64,000 nucleotides of DNA, taken from NCBI GenBank assembly GCA_963805645.1, contig CAWDVA010000004.1:62001-126000 (forward strand). Direction: 5' to 3'. Under the pieces are notes generated by a model. That model was given only the letters and a program-made list of their open reading frames with translations, was not told the origin of the DNA and did no database searches. Shown one piece after another: positions 33,758 to 40,631 of the stretch (its first letter is position 1; every line of letters begins with the position of its first letter). The DNA comes from CAVXEH01 sp963805645. GTDB taxonomy: Bacteria > Chloroflexota > Limnocylindria > QHBO01. Position numbers and translations under genes: made by a program.

Positions 33758-34147
33758 ATGCTCTCCTTCGTCGCCACCCTCATCGTCATGGCCGTCCTGG
33801 ATGCCGTCTGGTTGGGCGCGGTCGCCCGCGGCTTCTACCGGCAGCACCTGGGGTTCCTGATGGCCGATGCGCCCAACTGGGCCGCGGCCGGGCTCTTCTA
33901 CGTCCTGTACGCCATTGGCGTGGCGGTGTTCGCCACGCAGCCGGGGGTCGATGCCGGGTCGCCGCTCACCGCGCTCTGGCGCGGAGCGCTCTTCGGGCTC
34001 GTCGCCTATGCGACCTACGACCTGACCAACATGGCGACGCTGCGTGGCTGGCCCACGATCGTCACGGTCGTTGACCTGGCCTGGGGCACCGCGCTCTCCG
34101 CAGCCGTGGCGGCCGTTGCCACCTGGGCGGTCCTGGCGATCGGCTGA
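33758..34147 (+). CDS. DUF2177-type small membrane protein
   Basis: 129 residues with four hydrophobic segments. The pattern A-V-L-D-A-V-W-L-G at the first segment, F-Y-R-Q-H-L-G-F-L-M, F-Y-V-L-Y-A-I-G-V-A-V-F and Y-A-T-Y-D-L-T-N-M-A-T-L-R-G-W is that of DUF2177 membrane proteins of unknown function. The start is set at 33758 rather than 33749 because of the TACCAT box. It ends back to back with the convergent HIT-like gene. Confidence 0.75.
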   Translation: MLSFVATLIVMAVLDAVWLGAVARGFYRQHLGFLMADAPNWAAAGLFYVLYAIGVAVFATQPGVDAGSPLTALWRGALFGLVAYATYDLTNMATLRGWPTIVTVVDLAWGTALSAAVAAVATWAVLAIG

Positions 34148-34639
34148 TCAGCGAATCACCATCCCGGCGGCCCCCAGGCGCGGCAGCAGCGCCGCCCGCA
34201 CGGCGTCGGCCGCCCGCGCCGCCTGCTCGACGTTGGGCGCGCCTCCATCGGCAAACATTCGGGCCTGCAGCGCCGGGCCATGGGCGTCCAGCGACCTCAC
34301 CTGGGCCGATGTGACCGGCTGGACCACGAAGTGGACGTGGCCGGGGCGCCGGTCGGCGTGCGACCACAGGCAGGCATAGACCTGCGAGGCGGGGTCATCG
34401 GCCAGCCGAGCCGCATCGGCAACCGCGGCAGGCACTGCCGCCAGCAGCGGGCCAAGCTCGGAAGCCTCCATCGGCTGCAGGTCGGCCAGGTGGATCACGT
34501 GCCGTATGGGCTTGACCACGACGGTCCCCACCCCGAGCGCACCCACGCAATGCTCCACGACCCAGCCGGCGGTCGTCGCAATACGCCCGCCGGGCACGCG
34601 TTCGGGATGCTCGATGAGGTCACATGCCATGCACTCCAT
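34148..34639 (-). CDS. HIT-like nucleotide-binding protein
   Basis: 163 residues. It opens M-E-C-M-A-C-D-L-I like HIT proteins with a C-x-x-C start, has V-V-V-K-P-I-R-H-V in the middle and ends the core with R-P-G-H-V-H-F-V-V-Q-P. The canonical HxHxHxx triad is reduced to G-H-V-H-F, so the catalytic His is uncertain. Probable nucleotide hydrolase/transferase relative. The start at 34639 is supported by a minus-strand TAGCAT box (34647-34652) ending 7 nt before it. Confidence 0.6.
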   Translation of the reverse strand: MECMACDLIEHPERVPGGRIATTAGWVVEHCVGALGVGTVVVKPIRHVIHLADLQPMEASELGPLLAAVPAAVADAARLADDPASQVYACLWSHADRRPGHVHFVVQPVTSAQVRSLDAHGPALQARMFADGGAPNVEQAARAADAVRAALLPRLGAAGMVIR

Positions 34640-34745
34640 GGCGGGGATGCTAGCGGCCCGGGCCACCCGGCACTTCCGCGGTGGCCTGGCGAGCGGCTGC
34701 AATACTTCCTGGACGCGACCGCCAAGCCGGACCACAGGAGAGAGA

Positions 34746-35321
34746 ATGACCGCCCAACCCGCCCCGTACGCGCTGCGCCTCGAGATTGACTACCCCGAGC
34801 AGCCGCTCGACCGCTTCACGACCTTCTTCCGCCTGCTGTGGGTGATCCCCATCGCCATTGTCGCGGCAGGGCTCTCCACCGGTCTGTTCTTCTCGACCGC
34901 CATGATGATCGTCTTCCGGCAGCGGTACCCGCGCTGGTGGTTCGACTTCACGCGGGAGCTGACCCGCTTCAGCATCCGCGTCGGTGCCTACCTGGCCCTG
35001 CTGACCGATGCGTATCCGTCCACGGTCGAGGAGCAATCGGTCCACCTGGAGATCGATTACCCCGACGTGGAGCACGACCTGAATCGATGGCTTCCGCTGG
35101 TGAAGTGGTTCCTGGCCATCCCGCACTACATCGTGCTGTGGTTCCTGTGGATCGTCACCTTCGTGGTCCTGGTAATCGCCTGGTTCGCGATCGTGTTCAC
35201 CGGGCGTTATCCACGTGGGCTGTTCGACTTCGTGGTGGGCATGATGCGCTGGAGCCTCCGGGTGAGCGCCTACGCGTACCTGCTGGTGACCGATGCGTAC
35301 CCGCCCTTCAACCTGCGCTGA
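34746..35321 (+). CDS. DUF4389 membrane protein
   Basis: 191 residues containing two tandem copies of one unit: L-E-I-D-Y-P-E-Q (residue ~12) and L-E-I-D-Y-P-D-V (~102), each followed by a hydrophobic hairpin and the R-Y-P-R-W-W-F-D-F / R-Y-P-R-G-L-F-D-F motif and an L-L-T-D-A-Y-P / L-V-T-D-A-Y-P end. This internal duplication is characteristic of DUF4389 proteins, whose role is unknown. GGAGAG lies just before the ATG. tRNA-Ser follows directly. Confidence 0.8.
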   Translation: MTAQPAPYALRLEIDYPEQPLDRFTTFFRLLWVIPIAIVAAGLSTGLFFSTAMMIVFRQRYPRWWFDFTRELTRFSIRVGAYLALLTDAYPSTVEEQSVHLEIDYPDVEHDLNRWLPLVKWFLAIPHYIVLWFLWIVTFVVLVIAWFAIVFTGRYPRGLFDFVVGMMRWSLRVSAYAYLLVTDAYPPFNLR

Positions 35322-35357
35322 CCGAACCCCCAAGGTCCCACGCTAGAATCGCGCTCC

Positions 35358-35445
35358 GGAGGGGTCGCATAGTGGCCTAGTGCGGCGGTCTTGAAAACCG
35401 CTGACCCGCAAGGGTTCGTGGGTTCGAATCCCACCCCCTCCGCCA
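35358..35445 (+). tRNA. tRNA-Ser (anticodon TGA)
   Basis: Acceptor GGAGGGG (35358-35364) pairs with CCCCTCC (35435-35441), discriminator G, encoded CCA. Anticodon loop C-T-T-G-A-A-A gives TGA. Long variable arm typical of Ser. A TAGAAT -10 box lies at 35344-35349. Confidence 0.97.
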
Positions 35446-35453
35446 CGTTCGGC

Positions 35454-35702
35454 ATGGCAGCGCGAATCAAGGAGCCGTGGAGGCCCTGGGTCATGGCGAA
35501 GCATGACGATCCCCGCGAGCTGATCGTTCCCGACGAGCTGGCCGATGCCCTGGCGGCCGATGACCTGGCGCTGGCCGTCTTCGAGCGGCTGTCCTTCAGC
35601 CATCGGCGCGAGCACGCCAACTACGTCGCGGAGGCGAAGCATCCCGAGACCCGCCAACGTCGGGCGGACGACACGGTCAGGCGTCTGCGCTCGCGGGCCT
35701 GA
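35454..35702 (+). CDS. YdeI/OmpD-associated-type small protein
   Basis: 82 residues. The segment V-P-D-E-L-A-D-A-L-A-A-D-D-L-A-L-A-V-F-E-R-L-S-F-S-H-R-R-E and the ending A-K-H-P-E-T-R-Q-R-R match the C-terminal helical domain of YdeI/OmpD-associated proteins, here without any N-terminal domain. Function is unknown. The start may be ATG 35454 or ATG 35493 (M-A-K-H-D-D). It begins 9 bp after the tRNA end, so it may depend on readthrough from the tRNA promoter. Confidence 0.6.
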   Translation: MAARIKEPWRPWVMAKHDDPRELIVPDELADALAADDLALAVFERLSFSHRREHANYVAEAKHPETRQRRADDTVRRLRSRA

Positions 35703-35737
35703 GGTCGAGGGGGAAGTGATGGTCAGGACGGCTCGGT

Positions 35738-35873
35738 ATGCGACTCCTGGTCCTCATCGTGCTGGCGGCGTGCACGTCCACGTCGTTGCCATCGGTCGCG
35801 CCGACACCGCTGAGGTCCGGCTATGTGGCGGGTCATCACCGAGATCAACGGTCGGAGCTACCCCTGCTACTGA
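35738..35873 (+). pseudogene. Possible small lipoprotein interrupted by a +1 frameshift
   Basis: From ATG 35738 the frame encodes a lipoprotein signal, M-R-L-L-V-L-I-V-L-A-A-C, followed by T-S-T-S-L-P-S-V-A-P-T-P-L-R-S-G. After this it runs into low-quality sequence antisense to the next gene. If one base is skipped near 35822 the reading becomes M-W-R-V-I-T-E-I-N-G-R-S-Y-P-C-Y and stops at 35873, giving a coherent 45-residue lipoprotein. Either an indel has broken the gene, the sequence has an error, or the peptide-like tail is chance. Confidence 0.35.
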
Positions 35874-36729
35874 ACCAGACCGCCGGGCTGCAGCCCGTGC
35901 GGCGATCCTCGATCCACAGCGGTGGGACGGCGGCGAGCAGCGCGAAACCCGACGGCCAGATCACCGGCAGCGCCAGGAACGCGGCAACGGGAACGCCCCA
36001 GCGACGGCCGGTCGCCGCGGCCCAGACGATGACCGCCAGCGCGAACGGCAGCCGGAAGCCAAAGGGCGGGAAGGCGAAGAACCCGTACTCGTAGGTGCGT
36101 GACGTCCCGGCATTCGACGCCAGCAGCCGGATCCAGTCCTCCCACAGGCCGATGCCTCCGACGAGCACGGACACCACCACGATCACGCCCGTCACCAGCG
36201 TCACCCAGGCCAGCGGCCGCCACTCCCGGCGGATGGCGAACCACAGCAGGCCGATGCCGGGCGTGACCTTGGTGAGCAGCACGAAGGTCCAGGCGGCGGG
36301 ATAGCGGAACCCCACGATCATGACCACCGCGATCAGGACGTGGACGTTGCCGCGGACCAGGTCCTCGATGACGCCCGGCACGACCAGCGTGTATGCCGCG
36401 CCGGAGAGCCACAGCGCGCCGAGCGACACGGCGCCATACCCCAGCCGGAAGACCTCGAAGGGCAGGAGCGTGAACGGCGCAAGGAGCTGCGCGACGGCGG
36501 GGGCATACAGGAACGCGTCCACGCTGCCCAGGGCCGCGTCGCGATACGGGTTCGACGGGTCCACCGCCCAATAGGCATGCGAGTCGTTCGGGTGGGTGTT
36601 GTAGGGGAGGATCCCGAAGGCGATACCGGCCAGCCACAGCAGGCCGATGGCGGTGAGACCCCAGCGCACGGTGCGCCAGCCACCGAGCCGCTCCAGTGCG
36701 TCCGACAGTCGGGGGCCGATCGCGCGCAC
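35845..36729 (-). CDS. GT87/DUF2029-type membrane glycosyltransferase
   Basis: 294 residues with about eight hydrophobic segments. The early extracytoplasmic loop after the first segment (D-S-H-A-Y-W-A-V-D-P-S-N-P-Y) and L-L-T-K-V-T-P-G-I-G-L-L-W are typical of polyprenyl-phosphate mannose-using alpha-mannosyltransferases of the GT87/DUF2029 type. It is shorter than many members (350-450), so it may be a truncated or minimal form. GTG start. Third gene of the minus-strand set aroE-tdk-GT87, 14 bp after tdk. Confidence 0.65.
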   Translation of the reverse strand: MRAIGPRLSDALERLGGWRTVRWGLTAIGLLWLAGIAFGILPYNTHPNDSHAYWAVDPSNPYRDAALGSVDAFLYAPAVAQLLAPFTLLPFEVFRLGYGAVSLGALWLSGAAYTLVVPGVIEDLVRGNVHVLIAVVMIVGFRYPAAWTFVLLTKVTPGIGLLWFAIRREWRPLAWVTLVTGVIVVVSVLVGGIGLWEDWIRLLASNAGTSRTYEYGFFAFPPFGFRLPFALAVIVWAAATGRRWGVPVAAFLALPVIWPSGFALLAAVPPLWIEDRRTGCSPAVWFSSRGSSDR

Positions 36730-36743
36730 CCAGCTCGGTCAGC

Positions 36744-37328
36744 TCAGGCACCCTCCGGGGCGGGCACCTCGTGGTGCTGACGGCACCGGGCCTCGTACGA
36801 CTCGTCGGCCAGCCCGCCGATCAGGATCAGCGGCGAGTCCGCCGTGGCGGGCTGGCCGTCGATGAGCCTCTGGGTGCGCGTCGCCGGCTCGCCGCAGACC
36901 ATGCAGATGGCGGTGAGCTTGGTCACCTGGTCGGCGAGCGCCATGAGCCGCGGCATGGGCCCGAACGGGACGCCGCGGAAGTCGCGGTCGAGCCCCGTGA
37001 CCAGCACCTGCTTCCCGGAGTCCGCGAGGCGCTCCACCACCTCGGCGAGGCCCTCGTCGAAGAACTGGCCCTCTTCGATGGCCACGATGTCGGCATCGTG
37101 GGCCAGGCCCTCGATGGCGCGCGAGTGCTCGACCGACAGCGCCTCGTGGCGGGCGCCGGATCGCGATATCACCGTGACCCGGTCCGTCCTCGTGTCGAGC
37201 TGGGGCTTGATGAGGACCACCTGCCGCCCCGCAATGGCGAAGCGGCGCAGGAGCCGGAGCATCTCATCGGTCTTGCCGCAGAACATGCAGCCGCAGATCA
37301 CGTGGACCCAGCCGCTCGTGTAGAACAT
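36744..37328 (-). CDS. tdk: Thymidine kinase (type II)
   Basis: 194 residues. P-loop reads G-C-M-F-C-G-K-T (usually GPMFSGKT), the Walker B region is A-I-E-E-G-Q-F-F-D-E, and G-L-D-R-D-F-R-G-V-P-F-G is the lasso region. The C-terminal C-M-V-C-G ... C-R-Q-H-H supplies the structural zinc ligands. It salvages thymidine to dTMP. The start at 37328 lies 7 bp after the aroE stop and coincides with the family N-terminus. Confidence 0.93.
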   Translation of the reverse strand: MFYTSGWVHVICGCMFCGKTDEMLRLLRRFAIAGRQVVLIKPQLDTRTDRVTVISRSGARHEALSVEHSRAIEGLAHDADIVAIEEGQFFDEGLAEVVERLADSGKQVLVTGLDRDFRGVPFGPMPRLMALADQVTKLTAICMVCGEPATRTQRLIDGQPATADSPLILIGGLADESYEARCRQHHEVPAPEGA

Positions 37329-37335
37329 CAAGCCC

Positions 37336-38217
37336 TCAGTCCCCGACGACGGCCGCGTCGGCCTCGGGATCGCCCAGCGCCTCCGAGAGGGCCGAGCGCA
37401 GCGCCGCCATCGGCGCATCCGCCCCGGTCCACAGGCGGAAGGCGATTGCCTGGGCCGTGAGGAAGCTGGTGCGGCCGTTGGCGACCGTCCCGCCGCGGGC
37501 CTTCGCCTCTCGCATCAGGGCGGTCTGCCCGCGGTGCAGCGCCAGGTCGAGGACGTAGAGGTTGTCCGGGAGTGACTCCGGGGGCAGGGCGCTGGCCGCC
37601 TCGTCGGCACCAAGCCCGCTGGCGTCCACGATCAACCCCACCCGAGCCAGCTCGGCCTCGAGGATCGACTCGTGCCAGGGGCGGGCGCGCAGCTCCATGT
37701 GGCGCGCCACCTTCGCCAGGTCGGCGACGAGCGACTCCGCCTTGTGGAGATGACGGTTGAAGACGGTGATGTGCTGGAACCCTGCGCCGATGAGGACCGT
37801 CGTCGTCGCCCGGGCGCCGCCGCCGGCGCCGAGCACCATGGCACCGCGGGGCCACTTGCCCCGGACCTTGGGCAGGATGGCGGTCATGCCGGCGCGGACG
37901 CCATCCACGTCGGCGTTGTAGCCGCGCAGGCGCTGCCCGTCACGGACGATGACGCTCACCGCCCCGCTGACCCGGGCATCGTCGGAGAGCGAGGAGCATG
38001 CCGGCGCCGCCTTCTCCTTGTGGGGAGCGGTGACCACGGCGCCCAGGTAGTCGCGACCGCGCAGCCTGGCGATCGCCTCGGTGAGCTTGTGGGGACGGAC
38101 GTCCCATGCCTCGATCACCACGCCCTGACCGGTCGCCTCGAAGGCAGCCCGGAGCACCGGCTCGATGAGGGCCGGATCACCGCTGGAGCCAATGATGGGG
38201 AGGCGCTGCTGAGCCAT
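37336..38217 (-). CDS. aroE: Shikimate dehydrogenase-like protein, divergent
   Basis: 293-residue AroE-fold oxidoreductase. Catalytic Lys is kept in V-V-T-A-P-H-K (K67) and catalytic Asp in G-Y-N-A-D-V-D-G (D103). The NADP loop G-A-G-G-G-A-R-A and N-R are present, and a late L-T-A-Q supplies the usual Gln. The shikimate-binding S-x-S near the N-terminus is not recognisable (region reads G-S-S-G-D-P-A-L) and the conserved Asn of G-A-V-N is Ser (S88). It could be a true but diverged AroE or a relative with another substrate. First gene of aroE-tdk-GT87. Confidence 0.75.
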   Translation of the reverse strand: MAQQRLPIIGSSGDPALIEPVLRAAFEATGQGVVIEAWDVRPHKLTEAIARLRGRDYLGAVVTAPHKEKAAPACSSLSDDARVSGAVSVIVRDGQRLRGYNADVDGVRAGMTAILPKVRGKWPRGAMVLGAGGGARATTTVLIGAGFQHITVFNRHLHKAESLVADLAKVARHMELRARPWHESILEAELARVGLIVDASGLGADEAASALPPESLPDNLYVLDLALHRGQTALMREAKARGGTVANGRTSFLTAQAIAFRLWTGADAPMAALRSALSEALGDPEADAAVVGD

Positions 38218-38314
38218 GCAGAATCACTTCGTTCGGGTTCATCGATGCTGCGCCACGCCCCGGGTGGCAGACTCGTCGGAGCAGCAGGCCCATGCTATCA
38301 TCGGCGCCGCTCGC

Positions 38315-38407
38315 GGAGAGGTCGCATAGTGGCCTAGTGCGGCGGTTTGCTAAACCGTTGAAGGGGGTAAACCTCTTCCGAGGGTTCGAATCCCTCCCTC
38401 TCCGCCA
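38315..38407 (+). tRNA. tRNA-Ser (anticodon GCT)
   Basis: Acceptor GGAGAGG (38315-38321) with CCTCTCC (38397-38403), discriminator G, encoded CCA. Loop T-T-G-C-T-A-A gives GCT. Long variable arm. TATCAT box at 38296-38301. Confidence 0.96.
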
Positions 38408-38422
38408 GCCTCTCCCGGACGG

Positions 38423-38498
38423 GTGCCCGTAGCTCAGTGGATAGAGCGTCAGGTTGCGGACCTGAAGGTCGGAGGTTCGAGTCCTCTCGGGCACGCCA
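38423..38498 (+). tRNA. tRNA-Arg (anticodon GCG)
   Basis: Acceptor GTGCCCG (38423-38429) with CGGGCAC (38488-38494), discriminator G, encoded CCA. D-arm GCTC/GAGC, anticodon stem TCAGG/CCTGA and loop T-T-G-C-G-G-A place GCG at 38456-38458. The body resembles the common bacterial tRNA-Arg(ACG), but position 34 is G, so no adenosine is available for editing to inosine. Starts 15 bp after tRNA-Ser(GCT), so the two are probably co-transcribed. Confidence 0.96.
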
Positions 38499-38609
38499 CG
38501 CACGGCGGTCGTGCCCTCCGTCCCGGCCGGATGCCCTGAGTGGCCCTCCCCTCGCGTCGGTCGCCCGCGCTAGCGTTCTCCCATCGTTCCGCAGTGGAGG
38601 TGCCGGGGA

Positions 38610-38891
38610 ATGCTGTGGGCAGTCGCCATCGTCATCGTGCTCATCGGCGTGGGCCTCGTGACGCTGACCCTGGTCGCGATCAGGAATGGCCAGCGGCCGC
38701 AGACGCTCGAGGACGCACGCGTCGCACGCGCGACGTCGCTGGGCATGTCCGTCGGGATGCTGCTGGGCGCCGCGCTCGGCGTGATCGTCTGGAACTCCAC
38801 GGGGGAATTCGTCTTCTGGGTCGTCTTCGTGGGGGCGGGGATGACCGTGGGCATGGCCGCCGGCCACGGCATGGCAGTTCGGGGTCGATGA
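38610..38891 (+). CDS. Small membrane protein of unknown function
   Basis: 93 residues with three hydrophobic stretches: L-W-A-V-A-I-V-I-V-L-I-G-V-G-L at the start, S-L-G-M-S-V-G-M-L-L-G-A-A-L-G-V-I-V-W in the middle and F-V-F-W-V-V-F-V-G-A-G-M-T-V-G-M-A-A-G at the end. GGTGCCGGGG precedes the ATG. No recognisable family. Convergent with the next gene. Confidence 0.55.
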   Translation: MLWAVAIVIVLIGVGLVTLTLVAIRNGQRPQTLEDARVARATSLGMSVGMLLGAALGVIVWNSTGEFVFWVVFVGAGMTVGMAAGHGMAVRGR

Positions 38892-38902
38892 CGCGCGCGA
38901 TC

Positions 38903-39343
38903 CTAGTCGAGCGGTCCGTTCCCCGGGCCACCGTCCAGGCTGTTGATCCGGGCCAGCTCCTGCCGGCAGCTCAGCGTCCGGGTGGTGATGGGCACCGCCC
39001 GCCACACGAGCACCGTGGAGTAGTCCGAAACCTCCTGCAGCCGGCTCCGGGCGTACTGGTCGTTGGGCTGGAGCCACGCGTCCTGGAGTGGCAGCCCGTG
39101 GCCGGGCACGACCTGGAAACCGATCTCTCGCCCACCGCAGCCGGCGACCACTGCGTAGCCGCCCTCCCAGGTGTCCGTGGCGCTCAGCACGCTCCACCCC
39201 GGGAGGCGGGCATGGACCTCGTCCAGGACCCGGGCCACCCCGGGATCGCCGAGGCGCGGGATCGGAGCCCACAGCGCGGCCGCGGTGATCGCCACGAGGG
39301 CGACGACACCGGCGAGGACGCGAAGTCGAGGGCGAGCGTGCAT
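38903..39343 (-). CDS. Hypothetical secreted or membrane-anchored protein
   Basis: 146 residues from ATG 39343 (an alternative ATG is at 39379). The N-terminus M-H-A-R-P-R-L-R-V-L-A-G-V-V-A-L-V-A-I-T-A-A-A-L-W is a signal peptide or anchor, preceded by GGGAGG. The rest is a small exported domain with single Cys in A-G-C-G-G-R and L-S-C-R-Q-E that could form a disulfide. I do not recognise it. Confidence 0.5.
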   Translation of the reverse strand: MHARPRLRVLAGVVALVAITAAALWAPIPRLGDPGVARVLDEVHARLPGWSVLSATDTWEGGYAVVAGCGGREIGFQVVPGHGLPLQDAWLQPNDQYARSRLQEVSDYSTVLVWRAVPITTRTLSCRQELARINSLDGGPGNGPLD

Positions 39344-39489
39344 CGGCCTCCCGATTCGACGGCTGGGGTGCCTGACCATGATCGAAGGTCCCGTCGCGGG
39401 ACGGGTCGCGGCGGCTGAAGGATATCGCAGGAACGGCGTCGGCGCTCTGCTAGACTCGGCGGCGTGGAGGGGCGGTCAGGAGGGAGCGC

Positions 39490-39933
39490 GTGAATTACGA
39501 GCTGTACATGGCAGAGGCCATCGCGGAGGCGCGACGCGGGGCCGAGGAGGGGGAGCGACCGGTGGGCTGCGTGGCCGTCCTCGACGACGCCATGATCACC
39601 CGCGACCATGACCGCAGCCAGCTCGACGGCGACCCCACCGCGCACGCCGTGATGCTCACCATACGCGCGGCGGCCCGCAAGCTCGAGACCCGACGGCTCT
39701 CGGACGTGACGATCTTCACGACGCTCGAGCCGTGCCCCATGTGCGTGGGGGCGCTCCTCGAGGCGCAGGTGCGGGCCCTTGTCTTCGCGGTCCCGGACGA
39801 TCAGCGGGGCAGCGCCGGCACGGTGATGCAGCTGGCGCGCAACGACGCGATGCCGCACCAGATCTCGGTCGTCTCCGGGGTCCGGGAGTCGGAGGCCCGC
39901 AGGCTCGCGGAGGAGTCGGCGACCCCGGCCTGA
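39490..39933 (+). CDS. TadA-like deaminase with the catalytic Glu missing
   Basis: 147-residue CDA-superfamily protein that aligns along its length with tRNA adenosine deaminase TadA. Zinc ligands are kept: H52 (in D-P-T-A-H-A) and C82/C85 (in E-P-C-P-M-C-V-G-A). The proton-shuttling Glu of the universal HAE motif is Val (V54; codon GTG, one base from GAG). The TadA Trp-Asn-Arg that holds the wobble base reads H40-D41-R42, so the key Asn is also lost. It should bind zinc but not deaminate. Start is GTG 39490 with AGGAGGGA upstream and a TAGACT box at 39451-39456. The frame is intact, so it is not a random pseudogene. Confidence 0.85.
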   Translation: MNYELYMAEAIAEARRGAEEGERPVGCVAVLDDAMITRDHDRSQLDGDPTAHAVMLTIRAAARKLETRRLSDVTIFTTLEPCPMCVGALLEAQVRALVFAVPDDQRGSAGTVMQLARNDAMPHQISVVSGVRESEARRLAEESATPA

Positions 39934-39972
39934 GCGGAGCCGGCCCCATCGGCTTCCGTCCGTCCACGCCGA

Positions 39973-40001
39973 TTGCCCGGTACCCGCCCCGTTGGTAGAC
40001 T
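39973..40001 (+). promoter_or_regulatory. Promoter of tRNA-Ser(CGA)
   Basis: TTGCCC (39973-39978), 17-bp spacer, TAGACT (39996-40001), 11 bp before the tRNA. Confidence 0.6.
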
Positions 40002-40012
40002 CCCGCGGCGGG

Positions 40013-40099
<87 letters not shown>

Positions 40100-40145
40100 T
40101 GTTCCACGCTGAGGCGCACCGCGAGCCGCGGCGTGCCGCGCCCGC

Positions 40146-40233
40146 GGAGAGGTCGCCTAGAGGCCTATGGCGCCGCACTGGAAATGCGGTTCGGGGAAAC
40201 CCGTCGGGGGTTCGAATCCCCCCCTCTCCGCCA
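40146..40233 (+). tRNA. tRNA-Ser (anticodon GGA)
   Basis: Acceptor GGAGAGG (40146-40152) with CCTCTCC (40223-40229), discriminator G, encoded CCA. Loop C-T-G-G-A-A-A gives GGA; long variable arm. 46 bp after tRNA-Ser(CGA), probably co-transcribed. Confidence 0.97.
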
Positions 40234-40249
40234 CACCCATCACCCTCGA

Positions 40250-40278
40250 TTGACCGTTCCCATCGCCCCGTCTACCAT
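40250..40278 (+). promoter_or_regulatory. Promoter of SRP RNA
   Basis: TTGACC (40250-40255), 17-bp spacer, TACCAT (40273-40278). The predicted start coincides with the 5' end of the SRP RNA at about 40285. Confidence 0.75.
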
Positions 40279-40284
40279 CGCGGC

Positions 40285-40553
40285 GGTCGTGCTAGGCGGG
40301 GAACTAGCGGTGCCCTGTACCCGCAATCCGCTACAGCGGGGCTGAATTCCCGGCCGAGGTCGTCTGCCTCCGCCTCCCACTCCATCGCCCGACGTTGAGA
40401 GTCGGGTCCCACGCAGCGAAGGTCCGTGAATCCCGTCAGGTCCGGAAGGAAGCAGCGGTAAGCGATCGCCTTCGGGTGCCGTGGGGCGACCTGGCTGGAG
40501 CCGGGCGATGGGGCGTGTGCGGGGTCTGTCCGATCGACGCCGGGTGCACGACC
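40285..40553 (+). ncRNA. ffs: Signal recognition particle RNA (large bacterial type)
   Basis: The Ffh-binding loop TCCGGAAGGAAGCAGC lies near 40440-40455. The 5' domain resembles Bacillus-type scRNA (GTGCTAGG, GGTGCCCTGTACC, GCAATCCGCTA), so an Alu domain is present. 5' GGTCGTGC (40285-40292) pairs perfectly with GCACGACC (40546-40553), closing the molecule and fixing both ends at about 269 nt. It forms the ribonucleoprotein that targets membrane proteins with Ffh. dnaX-ybaB-recR follow, the same order as in Bacillus. Confidence 0.93.
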
Positions 40554-40631
40554 GATTCCCATCTCCCACTCGATCGGGGGCACACCGGCCCGGCTGACCT
40601 CGGGCCGCTCGGTGTACCCTCAGGCGCAGAC

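Noticed and set aside
40395..40631. Longer dnaX start within the SRP RNA
   Set aside because: The upstream frame overlaps the conserved SRP RNA; ATG 40632 follows the RNA end.
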